This document shows, piece after piece, positions 34,354 through 43,008 of a DNA stretch of 64,000 nt. A program made the position numbers and the translations under genes. This DNA comes from JAFGDH01 sp964441265. GTDB lineage: Archaea; Aenigmatarchaeota; Aenigmatarchaeia; QMZP01; QMZT01. The stretch spans positions 1 through 64,000 of the forward strand of contig CAYYKJ010000002.1 of NCBI GenBank assembly GCA_964441265.1, in the 5' to 3' direction. The first letter of the stretch is position 1. Each line of letters begins with the position of its first letter. The notes under the pieces were generated by a model, which saw nothing but the letters and a program-made list of their open reading frames with translations, was not told the origin of the DNA and searched no databases.

Positions 34354-35292
34354 ATGTTCAGCCAGGAAACCATGGAAGAGATACTGGAAAGAGTGAAGGA
34401 AAAAGGAGGGAAAAAAGTGTTCCTCCAGGTACCCGAGGGGCTCAAGACAGGAGTCCAGGAACTGATGGGATTCCTGGAGGAGAAGGGAATGGAAGTTTTT
34501 CTCTCCGTGGAGCCCTGCTTCGGCGCCTGCGACCTGAGGCCGCGTGAGGCGGAGGCGCTGGGATGCGATCTCATCCTCCACATAGGACATTCCGACTTCG
34601 GTGTGGAGAGCAGAATCCCTGCCGTGTACTATGAATACGAGATTGACACCGACCCGGTCCCGCTTCTGGAGTACCATCTGAACAAGCTGAAGCCGTTCAG
34701 GGCCATCGGCCTGGTGACCAGCATACAGTTTGTCCATGCCCTCGGAAAGGCCAGGGAATTCCTGGACGAGAACGGCTTCGAGGTGAAGATAGGGAAATCC
34801 CTGAAGGGGAGGGGAGGGCAGATACTGGGCTGTGATCATTCTGCGGGACTTTCCGTGGAGGAAGAGGTCGATTGTTTCCTCTTCGTGGGATCCGGGAGGT
34901 TCCACCCGCTGGGTCTTCAGGAAAAGACTGAAAAGCCCGTGTTCTTCCTCGACCTGGAGAAGAACCAGCTGACGAACTTCTCAAGGGAGAGGAGCAGACT
35001 GGAAACACTGAGGATAATGAGGGTGCAGAAGGCGAGGGAGATGGAAAACTTCGGAATAATAGTTTCCACCAAGCCGGGTCAGATGAGAAGGGAAACGGCG
35101 GAGCGGGCCGCGGAGAAACTTAAGGAAAAGGGGAAGAAGGCATATGTTCTGGTGGCCGACCAGATAACCCCCGAAAAGCTGATGGGCCTGAAGATTGACG
35201 CTCTCGTGAACACCGCCTGCCCCCGGATAGGCGAGGACAGGGAAATGTTCAGGAAGCCGGTGCTGGACCCGGAGGACGTCGAGAAGATATAG
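34354..35292 (+). CDS. dph2: Diphthamide synthase subunit Dph2 (radical SAM-type 3-amino-3-carboxypropyl transferase)
   Basis: About 312 residues. The ATG at 34354 is preferred to the one at 34342 because tttttaaatc at 34322-34331 is then centred 27 nt upstream. The three cysteines of the unusual 4Fe-4S site are present: EPCFGACDLRPREA, ILGCDHSAG and NTACPRIGEDREMF. VFLQVPEGLKTGVQEL opens the first domain. Dph2 transfers a 3-amino-3-carboxypropyl group from SAM to a His of elongation factor 2. It lies divergently from HMG-CoA reductase and directly before the pyrimidine operon. Confidence 0.92.
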   Translation: MFSQETMEEILERVKEKGGKKVFLQVPEGLKTGVQELMGFLEEKGMEVFLSVEPCFGACDLRPREAEALGCDLILHIGHSDFGVESRIPAVYYEYEIDTDPVPLLEYHLNKLKPFRAIGLVTSIQFVHALGKAREFLDENGFEVKIGKSLKGRGGQILGCDHSAGLSVEEEVDCFLFVGSGRFHPLGLQEKTEKPVFFLDLEKNQLTNFSRERSRLETLRIMRVQKAREMENFGIIVSTKPGQMRRETAERAAEKLKEKGKKAYVLVADQITPEKLMGLKIDALVNTACPRIGEDREMFRKPVLDPEDVEKI

Positions 35293-35356
35293 GTTTCCTT
35301 TTCCCGGGAACGCCATGAAGGCCGGGCGGGCTGAGAAAACCGCCGATGCCCAAAAG

Positions 35357-35365
35357 AATATAAAT
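35357..35365 (+). promoter_or_regulatory. TATA-like element before pyrB
   Basis: aatataaat centred about 32 nt upstream of the pyrB ATG at 35393. This spacing gives a leader of only about 5 nt and supports that start over the in-frame ATG at 35315. Confidence 0.5.
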
Positions 35366-35392
35366 CTGGACTTCAATAGAATAAAGATTCCG

Positions 35393-36310
35393 ATGGACTT
35401 CGAGGGAAAGGACATTATTTCTATAAGAGACATGGAAAAGAAGGACATTCTACACATCCTCGACGCGGCAAGGAGGGTCGAGCAGAATCCCAACCCGGAG
35501 CTCCTCAAAGGTAAGCTCATGGCATCGCTCTTCTTCGAGCCGTCCACCAGGACGCGCCTCAGTTTCGAGAGCGCAATGATCCTGATGGGGGGAGGGGTGA
35601 CCGGATTTGCCCAGCCGGGAGTGAGCTCGGTAAAGAAGGGGGAAACCCTCTGGGACACCATAAAGATGATCGAGAGGTATTCCGATGTAATAGTAATGAG
35701 GCACCCGGTGGAGGGGTCGGCGAGGCTGGCCGCGGAGGCGGCCGGGATACCGGTCATAAACGGGGGCGACGGCGCCAACCAGCATCCCACGCAGACACTG
35801 CTCGACCTTTACACCATAATGAAATCCAAGGGCGGGCTCGAGAATCTCAACATAGGCATGCTGGGGGACCTGAAGTACGGGAGAACCGTGCATTCACTCT
35901 GCGTCGCGCTCACCCACTTCAACCCAAACTTCTATTTCATATCGCCGGAGGCGCTTGCCATGCCTCCCGGATACATCAGTCTTCTGGAAACTAAGGGGCT
36001 GGACTACAAGCAGGAGCAGGATCTCGGGAAGGTCGGCGGTGACCTGGACATCCTCTACGTAACGAGAATACAGAAGGAGAGATTCCCGGATCCCATGGAA
36101 TATAAAAAATATGCGGGGTTTTACAGGCTCAACAGGGAGACCCTGAAGGGAGTAAAAAAAGAGCTGAAGATAATGCACCCCCTGCCAAGGGTTGACGAGA
36201 TACACCCGGAACTGGATTCCACCGATCACGCTCTTTATTTCGAGCAGGCGGCGAACGGAATCCCCGTGAGGCAGGCGCTGCTGGCAATGGTGCTGGGGAG
36301 GATTTCATGA
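35393..36310 (+). CDS. pyrB: Aspartate carbamoyltransferase catalytic subunit
   Basis: 305 residues from 35393; a 26-residue upstream extension to 35315 is not conserved-looking. ASLFFEPSTRTRLSFESAMI contains the carbamoyl-phosphate STRTR motif. VIVMRHPVEGSARLAAEAAG, GDGANQHPTQTLLDLYTI and MHPLPRVDEI are the other active-site segments. It joins carbamoyl phosphate and aspartate, the first committed step of pyrimidine synthesis. It overlaps pyrI by 4 bp (ATGA), so catalytic and regulatory chains are coupled. Confidence 0.96.
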   Translation: MDFEGKDIISIRDMEKKDILHILDAARRVEQNPNPELLKGKLMASLFFEPSTRTRLSFESAMILMGGGVTGFAQPGVSSVKKGETLWDTIKMIERYSDVIVMRHPVEGSARLAAEAAGIPVINGGDGANQHPTQTLLDLYTIMKSKGGLENLNIGMLGDLKYGRTVHSLCVALTHFNPNFYFISPEALAMPPGYISLLETKGLDYKQEQDLGKVGGDLDILYVTRIQKERFPDPMEYKKYAGFYRLNRETLKGVKKELKIMHPLPRVDEIHPELDSTDHALYFEQAANGIPVRQALLAMVLGRIS

Positions 36311-36756
36311 AGGAGCTGAAGATTTCTGCCATAAAGGAGGGGACGGTAATAGATCACATATCCCCGGAAAACACATTCAAGGTGGCCGAATTCCTGGACC
36401 TAAAGAAAAGGAAGGATCTGGTGATGATCGGGGCTAACCTCTTCAGCCAGAAGCTGGACAGGAAAGGGGTGATAAAAATAGGCAACAACACGCCAACCAA
36501 GAGGGAGATGAACAAGATTGCCCTCATCGCTCCCGAGGCCAACCTTAACATAATAAAGGATTACAATGTGGTCAGAAAGGAAAAGATAAAGATCCCGGAA
36601 GTCATAGAAGAAATCATAGACTGCCCCAATCCCAACTGCATAACAAACGCGGAAAAATGCAGGACAAGGTTCTACGTTCTCACCATGAAGCCTCTGAAGC
36701 TTCGCTGCCACTATTGCGAAAGGGTCATGGAGAGCAGCGACATAGAAGTGGTTTAG
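36307..36756 (+). CDS. pyrI: Aspartate carbamoyltransferase regulatory subunit
   Basis: 149 residues: ISAIKEGTVIDHISPENTFK opens the allosteric nucleotide-binding domain, and IGNNTPTKREMNKIALIAPE is also typical. The C-terminal zinc domain holds the four cysteines in CPNPNCITNAEKC (first pair and spacing) and LRCHYCERVM. It binds CTP/ATP and links PyrB trimers. Second gene of the pyr operon, 1 bp before pyrD. Confidence 0.95.
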   Translation: MKELKISAIKEGTVIDHISPENTFKVAEFLDLKKRKDLVMIGANLFSQKLDRKGVIKIGNNTPTKREMNKIALIAPEANLNIIKDYNVVRKEKIKIPEVIEEIIDCPNPNCITNAEKCRTRFYVLTMKPLKLRCHYCERVMESSDIEVV

Positions 36757-36757
36757 G

Positions 36758-37669
36758 ATGGACATGAAGACGGATATATCAGGGGTGAAACTAGACAACC
36801 CCACCGTCCTTGCATCCGGAATACTGGGCGTGTCGATGAAACTCCTGGAGAGGGCGGTCAGGAACGGGGCGGGCGCTGTCACCATAAAATCCGTTTCCCT
36901 TGAGGAACGGGAGGGCCACGGCAACCCCACCGTAATTGCACTCGAAGGCGGACTGATGAACGCTGTCGGGTATTCCAATCCAGGGGCGGAGGAGGCGGAA
37001 AGGGAGTTCAGGGGTGTCGGAAAACTCGGGGCTCCTGCCATAGCTAGCGTGATAGGAAAGAAGAAAGAGGATTTCCCGGGGGTTATCAGGGTACTGGGAA
37101 AGTGCGGCTTCTCCGCGGTGGAGATACCCCTGTCCTGCCCGCACACGCCGGGGTTCGGGACTCTGGCCGGCCAGGACACGCCGGAGAAGACCTCCGAAAT
37201 AACCAGGGAGGTCGTGGAGAACACCGAACTTCCGGTGTTCGTCAAGCTCTCCCCCAACACTAAGAATATAGGGGAGGTCGCCAGGGCCGCGGAGGAGGCG
37301 GGAGCCTCCGGCATAACCGCGGCCAACACACTGGGACCGGGCATGGTGATAAACATAGAGGCGGGGAAGCCGGTGCTGGATTTCAAGGTAGGGGGGATAT
37401 CCGGGCCGGCCTTGAAACCTGTCGCCGTCAGGTGCGTGTACGACGTTTACGAATCCGTCGGTATCCCGATCATAGGGACGGGCGGGGTCAGCAGCGGGAG
37501 GGACGCGATAGAGATGATGATGGCAGGTGCTTCCTTGGTTGGCATAGGCTCCGGGGTGTATTACCGGGGCATGGACGTCTTCAGGAAGGTCTGTGCGGAG
37601 ATGAAAGAATGGATGGAGAAGAACGGATACAAGAACGTGAACGAACTCAGGGGGATCGCGCATGAGTGA
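36758..37669 (+). CDS. pyrD: Dihydroorotate dehydrogenase, class 1B catalytic subunit
   Basis: 303 residues: DISGVKLDNPTVLASGILGV at the N terminus, GLMNAVGYSNPG, LSCPHTPGFGTLAGQDTPEK with the catalytic Cys of class 1B enzymes, FVKLSPNTKNIGEVARAAEE, and FMN-binding IPIIGTGGVSSGRDAIEMMM then AGASLVGIGSGV. It oxidises dihydroorotate and passes electrons through PyrK to NAD+. It overlaps pyrK by 8 bp. Confidence 0.95.
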   Translation: MDMKTDISGVKLDNPTVLASGILGVSMKLLERAVRNGAGAVTIKSVSLEEREGHGNPTVIALEGGLMNAVGYSNPGAEEAEREFRGVGKLGAPAIASVIGKKKEDFPGVIRVLGKCGFSAVEIPLSCPHTPGFGTLAGQDTPEKTSEITREVVENTELPVFVKLSPNTKNIGEVARAAEEAGASGITAANTLGPGMVINIEAGKPVLDFKVGGISGPALKPVAVRCVYDVYESVGIPIIGTGGVSSGRDAIEMMMAGASLVGIGSGVYYRGMDVFRKVCAEMKEWMEKNGYKNVNELRGIAHE

Positions 37670-38444
37670 GCTGCCGGAGATGACGAAGATAAGCAGGACC
37701 ACGGAGGAGAACAGCAGCACGAGGACGTTCTTTCTGGAAAAGGACATCGGAGCCGAGCCGGGGCAGTTCGTAATGGCATGGATACCGGGGATTGGGGAGA
37801 AGCCTTTCAGCGTCTCGTATTCTGGAAATGAGACCGGCATAACCGTCTACCTCAAGGGAAAGTTCACGAAAAGGCTGTTCGGGATGGGGGAAGGTGAAAA
37901 GATAGGCATAAGAGGGCCTTACGGAAGGGGTTTTGAGAAAAGGGATAAAGCATGCGTCATAGGAGGGGGATGCGGTGTCGCCCCGCTGGGGCCTCTGATA
38001 GAGAGGCTGGACAATCCCTTCGTCATAATGGGCGCGAAGACCTCGGAGGACCTGATATTCAGCAGGAGATTTCCCGGGGCGGGGATAGCCACCGATGACG
38101 GATCCGAGGGGTTCCACGGCTTCACCACCCAGCTGCTGGAAAGGGTTTTGAAGAAGAAAAAATTCGATGTCGTGTATACGTGCGGTCCCGAGATCATGAT
38201 GAAGAAGGTTTTCGAGATATGCGAACGGGAGGGGATGGAATGCCAGGCATCCCTGGAGAGATACATGAAGTGCGGCTTCGGTGTCTGCGGACACTGCGGC
38301 ATAGACGGGTTCATGGTCTGCAAGGACGGGCCGGTTTTCTTCTCCGAGGAGATCAGAAAAATGAAGAGCTTCGGGAAGACCGCCAAGCTGAAGAGCGGCC
38401 GGAAGGTCTCTGTGAGCGAATACGCGGGGTGGAGGTGCGAATGA
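37662..38444 (+). CDS. pyrK: Dihydroorotate dehydrogenase electron-transfer subunit
   Basis: 260 residues of the ferredoxin-reductase type. GQFVMAWIPGIGEKPFSVSY binds FAD, IRGPYGRGFEKRDKACVIGG the NAD side, and MKCGFGVCGHCGIDGFMVCK the 2Fe-2S cluster. It is the partner of the class 1B PyrD. Its stop overlaps the start of pyrC (ATGA at 38441-38444). Confidence 0.94.
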   Translation: MSELPEMTKISRTTEENSSTRTFFLEKDIGAEPGQFVMAWIPGIGEKPFSVSYSGNETGITVYLKGKFTKRLFGMGEGEKIGIRGPYGRGFEKRDKACVIGGGCGVAPLGPLIERLDNPFVIMGAKTSEDLIFSRRFPGAGIATDDGSEGFHGFTTQLLERVLKKKKFDVVYTCGPEIMMKKVFEICEREGMECQASLERYMKCGFGVCGHCGIDGFMVCKDGPVFFSEEIRKMKSFGKTAKLKSGRKVSVSEYAGWRCE

Positions 38445-39625
38445 GTCTGGTGATCAGGAACGGAAGGGTGTTCATGGAGGGCAAGCTGCTGAGGAAGAAC
38501 GTGCTCATAGAGGATTCCGTGATCAGCAAGATATCCTCAAAGCCCGTCAGCGGGGAGAGGGCGCTGGATGCAAGGGGCAAGGTGATTCTTCCGGGGATAA
38601 TCGACCCCCACGTGCACTTCAGGGAGCCGGGCATGGAATACAAGGAGGACTTCCGGACCGGATCGGTGGCCGCGGCAGCGGGGGGAGTGACCTGTGTTCT
38701 GGACATGCCCAACAACAAACCCCCCATACTCACGGTCAGGGACCTGGAAAAGAAAAGGGAGTTAGCGAAGAAGTCCGTGGTGGATTACGGGTTCCATTTC
38801 GGGTCGTCCGAAGACAACATCCCGGAAATAGTAAAGGCGGAGAACATCGCCTCGGTCAAGATATTCATGAACACGTCAACGGGAAACATGCTCATAGAGA
38901 AGGCGGAAGTCCTGAAGAAGATAATGTCCGCGTCCAAAATCAATGCTGTGCACGCGGAGGGGGAGAAGGCGGGGGAAGCGATAGGAACGGCGGAGCGCCT
39001 GGGCAAGAAGGTGTACATATGCCATGTTTCGAGGGAAACGGGGCTGGAACAGATCAGGGAAAACCGTAAGAGGAACGCCTTCGCGGAGGTGACACCACAC
39101 CACCTTTTCCTGACCGAGAAGGACCAGAACGAGATGGTGAAGATGAAGCCGGTGCTCGGGAAGGACAGCGACAGGAGGTCGCTCTGGGAGGCTCTCAATG
39201 ACGGGACCATCGACACCATAGGAAGCGACCATGCACCGCATACGATGGAGGAGAAAAGGTCGTCGGAGGTTTTCGGTGTCCCCGGCGTGGAGACCCGGCT
39301 GCCCCTCATGCTGGATGCCGTGAGCAGGGGGCTGATAACCCTCGGGAGGATGGTGGAGACAATGTGCGAAAACCCAGCGAAGATTTTTAAGACAGAGAAG
39401 AAGGGCTCGATAAGGGAGGGGAACGACGGTGATCTCACCATCGTGGACATGAAGATGAGGAAGAGGGTCAGGAACGACGGGCTCTTCACCAAGTGCGGGT
39501 GGTCCCCATTCGAAGGCAGAGAACTGAAGGGATGGCCAACCCGTACAATTTCAAGGGGAAGGGTTATCTTCGAGGACGGTGAAGTGGAAAGGGGCAAAGG
39601 AAGGGAGGTCGAGATACATGGATGA
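38441..39625 (+). CDS. pyrC: Dihydroorotase
   Basis: 394 residues from the ATG at 38441; upstream open frame is a shifted read of pyrK. Class I amidohydrolase: IIDPHVHFREPGMEYKEDFR with metal ligands, then VTCVLDMPNNKPPI. Further ligands lie in NAVHAEGEKAGE, VYICHVSRETGLEQIRE and TIGSDHAPHTMEEKRS. It cyclises carbamoyl aspartate to dihydroorotate. The expected metal-bridging Lys is replaced or displaced in the short FMNTSTGNML region, a common variant. Its 3' end overlaps pyrE by 8 bp. Confidence 0.94.
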   Translation: MSLVIRNGRVFMEGKLLRKNVLIEDSVISKISSKPVSGERALDARGKVILPGIIDPHVHFREPGMEYKEDFRTGSVAAAAGGVTCVLDMPNNKPPILTVRDLEKKRELAKKSVVDYGFHFGSSEDNIPEIVKAENIASVKIFMNTSTGNMLIEKAEVLKKIMSASKINAVHAEGEKAGEAIGTAERLGKKVYICHVSRETGLEQIRENRKRNAFAEVTPHHLFLTEKDQNEMVKMKPVLGKDSDRRSLWEALNDGTIDTIGSDHAPHTMEEKRSSEVFGVPGVETRLPLMLDAVSRGLITLGRMVETMCENPAKIFKTEKKGSIREGNDGDLTIVDMKMRKRVRNDGLFTKCGWSPFEGRELKGWPTRTISRGRVIFEDGEVERGKGREVEIHG

Positions 39626-40289
39626 TTACAAGGAGGGATTCATAGAGTTTCTGGCGAAGACCGGGGCGGTGAAGTTCGGCAGGTTCGAGCTCAAGAGCGG
39701 GAGGATATCCCCCTACTTCATAAGCACCGGAATGTTCAACAGGGGCGACACAGTGTCCGAGCTGGGGAGATTCTATGCGGAGAGCATAAAGAAGGAAACG
39801 GGCGGGGAGTTCGACTTGGTTTTCGGACCCGCCTACAAGGGCATACCAATATCCGTTTCCACCGCCATAGCGCTGAGTGCGATGGGCATGAAAAGGGGTT
39901 TCGCATTCGACCGGAAGGAGGCCAAGGACCACGGAGAAAGGGAGTCCCTCATAGGCCCGGAAATAAAGGACGGGACGAGGGTCGTCATAGTCGATGACGT
40001 GATAACCTCCGGGAAGTCGCTGAGGTTCTCGGCGGATTTCCTCAGTGCCATGGCCGACGTGGACATAGTCTCCGCCTTCATATCAGTGGACAGAAAGGAA
40101 AAAGGTACGGACGGGAGGTCCGCTATAGAGGAGATAAGGGACAGGTGTGGAATGGAAGTGAAATCAATTGTTACAATAAATGAGATCATTGAATATCTCC
40201 ACAAGAGGGAAATAGGAGGGAAGGTATACGTGGACGATGAGACCAAAAAAAGAACGGAGGAATATCTGGAGGAGTATGGTGTAAGATGA
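39618..40289 (+). CDS. pyrE: Orotate phosphoribosyltransferase
   Basis: 223 residues from the ATG at 39618, with GGGAGG 9 nt upstream. The FGRFELKSGRISPYFISTGM segment is the typical opening. FGPAYKGIPISVSTAIAL binds orotate, FAFDRKEAKDHGERESLIGP is the flexible loop, and VVIVDDVITSGKSLRFSADF the PRPP-binding motif. It joins orotate with PRPP. It overlaps pyrF by 4 bp, the pattern of the whole operon. Confidence 0.95.
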   Translation: MDDYKEGFIEFLAKTGAVKFGRFELKSGRISPYFISTGMFNRGDTVSELGRFYAESIKKETGGEFDLVFGPAYKGIPISVSTAIALSAMGMKRGFAFDRKEAKDHGERESLIGPEIKDGTRVVIVDDVITSGKSLRFSADFLSAMADVDIVSAFISVDRKEKGTDGRSAIEEIRDRCGMEVKSIVTINEIIEYLHKREIGGKVYVDDETKKRTEEYLEEYGVR

Positions 40290-41209
40290 ACTTCGCGGAC
40301 AGGCTGCTGGAGGCCACAGAGAAGAAGGGGAACCCGAGCGTTATAGGGCTTGATTCAGATTTCAGGAAGATACCCGATCCGCTCAAGGAATCATTCCTCA
40401 AAAAATACGGGAACAACATGAGGGGGGTTTCCGAATGCATGCTGGAATTCAACAGGCGGGTCATAAATTCCATAAGGGACCTGGTCCCTGCGGTCAAGAT
40501 ACAGGCGGCCTTTTACGAGATGTACGGCCCTGATGGGATGAGGACATTCAGGGATACCGCGGACTATGCAAGGGAAAAGGGCCTCATCGTCATAGGAGAC
40601 GTCAAGAGGAACGACATAGGCAACACCGCGGGGGCGTATTCCTCGGCCTATCTGGGAAAGGTGGATGTCTTCGGGAGGGATGAGGATGGCATGGACCTGG
40701 ATGCGATAACCGTGAATCCGTATCTGGGGAGCGACGGCATAAAGCCCTTCCTCTCGGACTGCAGGAGCCATGACAAGGGATTGTTCGTTCTGGTGAGGAC
40801 CTCCAATCCGAGCTCCCTAGAAATCCAGGACCTCGAAACTAAGCACGGCAGGTTCTACGAGATAGTCTGCCGGCTGGTGAACAGCTGGGGTGATGAACTG
40901 ACCGGCGAGAGGGGATACTCATCCGTAGGGGCCGTTGTGGGGGCGACCTTCCCTGAAGAGCTCGGGAGGATGAGGAAGATCATGGGGAAGAGCATATTCC
41001 TGGTCCCCGGATTCGGGGCGCAGGGCGGCGGGGCGAAGGACATAGTAAATGCCTTCAGGGATGACGGGACGGGAGCGCTCATACACTCCGCCCGTGGGGT
41101 CATATTCTCCTTCACCGAGGAAAGGGAAGAGGAATTCGACATCTGCGCCAGGGAGTCCTGCATAAGAATGAGGGACGAAATAAAAAGGGTCCTTGGAGAA
41201 GAGAGATAG
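40286..41209 (+). CDS. pyrF: Orotidine-5'-phosphate decarboxylase, type 2
   Basis: 307 residues, longer than the usual ~210-residue archaeal enzyme. VIGLDSDFRKIPDPLKESFL, VPAVKIQAAFYEMYGPDG, LIVIGDVKRNDIGNTAGAYS with the catalytic D-K-x-x-D array, and ITVNPYLGSDGIKPFLSDC are features of the PyrF type 2 subfamily found in many bacteria and some archaea. FLVPGFGAQGGGAKDIVNAF binds phosphate. Last gene of the seven-gene operon; ends 2 bp from the convergent DUF1512 gene. Confidence 0.93.
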   Translation: MNFADRLLEATEKKGNPSVIGLDSDFRKIPDPLKESFLKKYGNNMRGVSECMLEFNRRVINSIRDLVPAVKIQAAFYEMYGPDGMRTFRDTADYAREKGLIVIGDVKRNDIGNTAGAYSSAYLGKVDVFGRDEDGMDLDAITVNPYLGSDGIKPFLSDCRSHDKGLFVLVRTSNPSSLEIQDLETKHGRFYEIVCRLVNSWGDELTGERGYSSVGAVVGATFPEELGRMRKIMGKSIFLVPGFGAQGGGAKDIVNAFRDDGTGALIHSARGVIFSFTEEREEEFDICARESCIRMRDEIKRVLGEER

Positions 41210-41210
41210 A

Positions 41211-42383
41211 TCACTTCTTTTTCTTCTTTTTCGATTTCAGCTTCCTTTCGTTCTTGTCAACGAACCCGGAGACGACATCGTAAGCCTTCCCCGAGTTCCC
41301 CACGCCGGAGGTGTTGCCCACCCCGACGATTATCGACCTTTCCTTCTTCCTGGTCCTGTCCAGGGCCTCCTCCACGGACTTCAGGGCCCCCGGGACCGCT
41401 TCCTTTATGGCCTTTCTCATGGGCATTATGGCCTCCTCCGGCTTCATCTTGACTATGATGGAGTCCATGGGTATGTCGTTCTTAACGGCGACCTCCTCTA
41501 TGTAGGTCTTCTCGACCCCGGGGCCTCCCATGGCCACGCCAACACCTTCCGCTATGCTTCCGGTCTTCTCCCCCTCCAGCTTGGAAGCGGCATCTATGGT
41601 TATGATCCTGGATATCTTGTGCTTCTTCACCAGCTTCTCTACTGCCTTCCCCGGCCTGCCCAGTCTTCCCCCCGGGCCCCTCGCCTTTATCACGAAGCAT
41701 TTCCTGCCGTTAACCTTGACCTCCGTCATGAGTATGTCTTCCTCTATCTCTCTGGGTTTCTTCTTCCCGAAGAGTTTCGCGGCGACCAGGGGACCGAAGC
41801 CGTCGCCCACCGGCTCGCCGTTGGCCAGAGACTTCGTACCTGAATACATGGCCTTGGCCATCCTTTCCACCAATGGCAATTGCATCTGGATTATGAGGGC
41901 TATCTGGTATGACTTGGTCTGCTTTATCAGCTCCACGTAGTGTCTCACTATCTTGGCCAGGTTGTGGAGCTCTATACCCCCGGCGAAGCCCATCTGAAGG
42001 TTCGCCTTGTTCTCCCCGTCCATCTTGGGGGCGACCTGATCGGAGAAGTACTCGAACCTCTTCTTCTCGTTCCTTATTACCAGGTCCATCTTCTTGACCA
42101 GACCGTAGGGATCCATTGAGACCGGCCCTATTACGAAGAACTCGAAGAACTTGTCCACAGAATCCCTTATCTTGGAGCTGGGTTTTTTCGATATCTTCCT
42201 CAGAAGGAATTTTTTCGAATTGTCGGACATCAGCTCCAGCTGCCCGGCGGTCCTCTCTATCTTCCACATCACCTGCGAAAGCATCAGACGCGGATAAAAG
42301 AAGAAGAATATTCCCCAGAATATTATGAAGAAAATCCAGCTGGTCCAGTCGCCTCCGCCAATAAGCTGAAAAAGCACATCCAT
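41211..42383 (-). CDS. DUF1512 family membrane-anchored protein
   Basis: 390 residues of an archaea-specific family of unknown function. One N-terminal membrane segment (WTSWIFFIIFWGIFFFFYPR) is followed by a cytoplasmic domain: KFFEFFVIGPVSMDPYGLVK, NLAKIVRHYVELIKQTKSYQ, VVGDGFGPL-like GEPVGDGFGPLVAAKLFG and RIITIDAASKLEGEKTGSIA. The C terminus is Lys-rich (KNERKLKSKKKKKK). The TIDAA and glycine-rich stretches suggest a nucleotide- or metal-dependent domain, but no function is known to me. It is divergent from the hypothetical gene at 42466. Confidence 0.85.
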   Translation of the reverse strand: MDVLFQLIGGGDWTSWIFFIIFWGIFFFFYPRLMLSQVMWKIERTAGQLELMSDNSKKFLLRKISKKPSSKIRDSVDKFFEFFVIGPVSMDPYGLVKKMDLVIRNEKKRFEYFSDQVAPKMDGENKANLQMGFAGGIELHNLAKIVRHYVELIKQTKSYQIALIIQMQLPLVERMAKAMYSGTKSLANGEPVGDGFGPLVAAKLFGKKKPREIEEDILMTEVKVNGRKCFVIKARGPGGRLGRPGKAVEKLVKKHKISRIITIDAASKLEGEKTGSIAEGVGVAMGGPGVEKTYIEEVAVKNDIPMDSIIVKMKPEEAIMPMRKAIKEAVPGALKSVEEALDRTRKKERSIIVGVGNTSGVGNSGKAYDVVSGFVDKNERKLKSKKKKKK

Positions 42384-42465
42384 GAGTACACCGAATAAGT
42401 ATGTAGGGGATATTGTTATTTATATAATTTACGTTCAACAGTTAAATATTCGCGAGGGTGTCGAA

Positions 42466-43005
42466 ATGGAAAAGAGGGGATTGCTTGTAATCATCGGCGT
42501 TTCATTCCTGCTTCTGTCAGTCACCGCGGTGGATGTTTCTGCCGAGGGACTCCTTTCCGACGTATTCAACAAGATAAGGGAATGGTTCGATTCATCCCCT
42601 TTCGGGGGGATATTCTCCCAGCCGGTCAAGAGGGTGGAGGAAATAGACATGACCTTTTATCCCGAAAGTTTTGAGAAGGAACTGCAAAGTCCCGTCAACA
42701 TAACTTCGGTGTCAACAAACGTTTACAACTTCAGAGGGACCATCGGGATCAGCGGCAGGCAGGTGTCACTCAGGGAAAGCGGGACCGCCCTCGCTGTGGA
42801 ATGCGAATCGGAATCCTTCGACATAACGGGACTGGAAATCCCGAAGCTGGAGCTGGAGAACATGAGGCTCATGATGATATCGGGAAACTGGAACGAGACC
42901 ACGGAGAACGGAACGGTCGAGCTGACGGACTTCCTGGGAAAGGCGTTCGTGAGAAACGGCTCCATAGAGCTGGTGGGAAAGGTCTCCAAGATAATCAAGG
43001 GATGA
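42466..43005 (+). CDS. Hypothetical secreted or membrane-anchored protein
   Basis: 179 residues from the ATG at 42466, supported by GAGGGTG 5 nt upstream; an in-frame start at 42382 would put the hydrophobic segment internally. The N terminus (LLVIIGVSFLLLSVTAVDVS-A) is a signal peptide or anchor. The rest is a beta-rich domain with SPVNITSVSTNVYNFRGTIG and NxT/S sites. No family is recognised. It overlaps nothing and is convergent with secD. Secretion beside the Sec genes may be coincidence. Confidence 0.7.
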   Translation: MEKRGLLVIIGVSFLLLSVTAVDVSAEGLLSDVFNKIREWFDSSPFGGIFSQPVKRVEEIDMTFYPESFEKELQSPVNITSVSTNVYNFRGTIGISGRQVSLRESGTALAVECESESFDITGLEIPKLELENMRLMMISGNWNETTENGTVELTDFLGKAFVRNGSIELVGKVSKIIKG

Positions 43006-43008
43006 TCG

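Noticed and set aside
38180..38440. N-terminal extension of dihydroorotase into pyrK
   Set aside because: The extension overlaps the 2Fe-2S region of pyrK in another frame. The ATGA overlap at 38441 is the expected coupled start.
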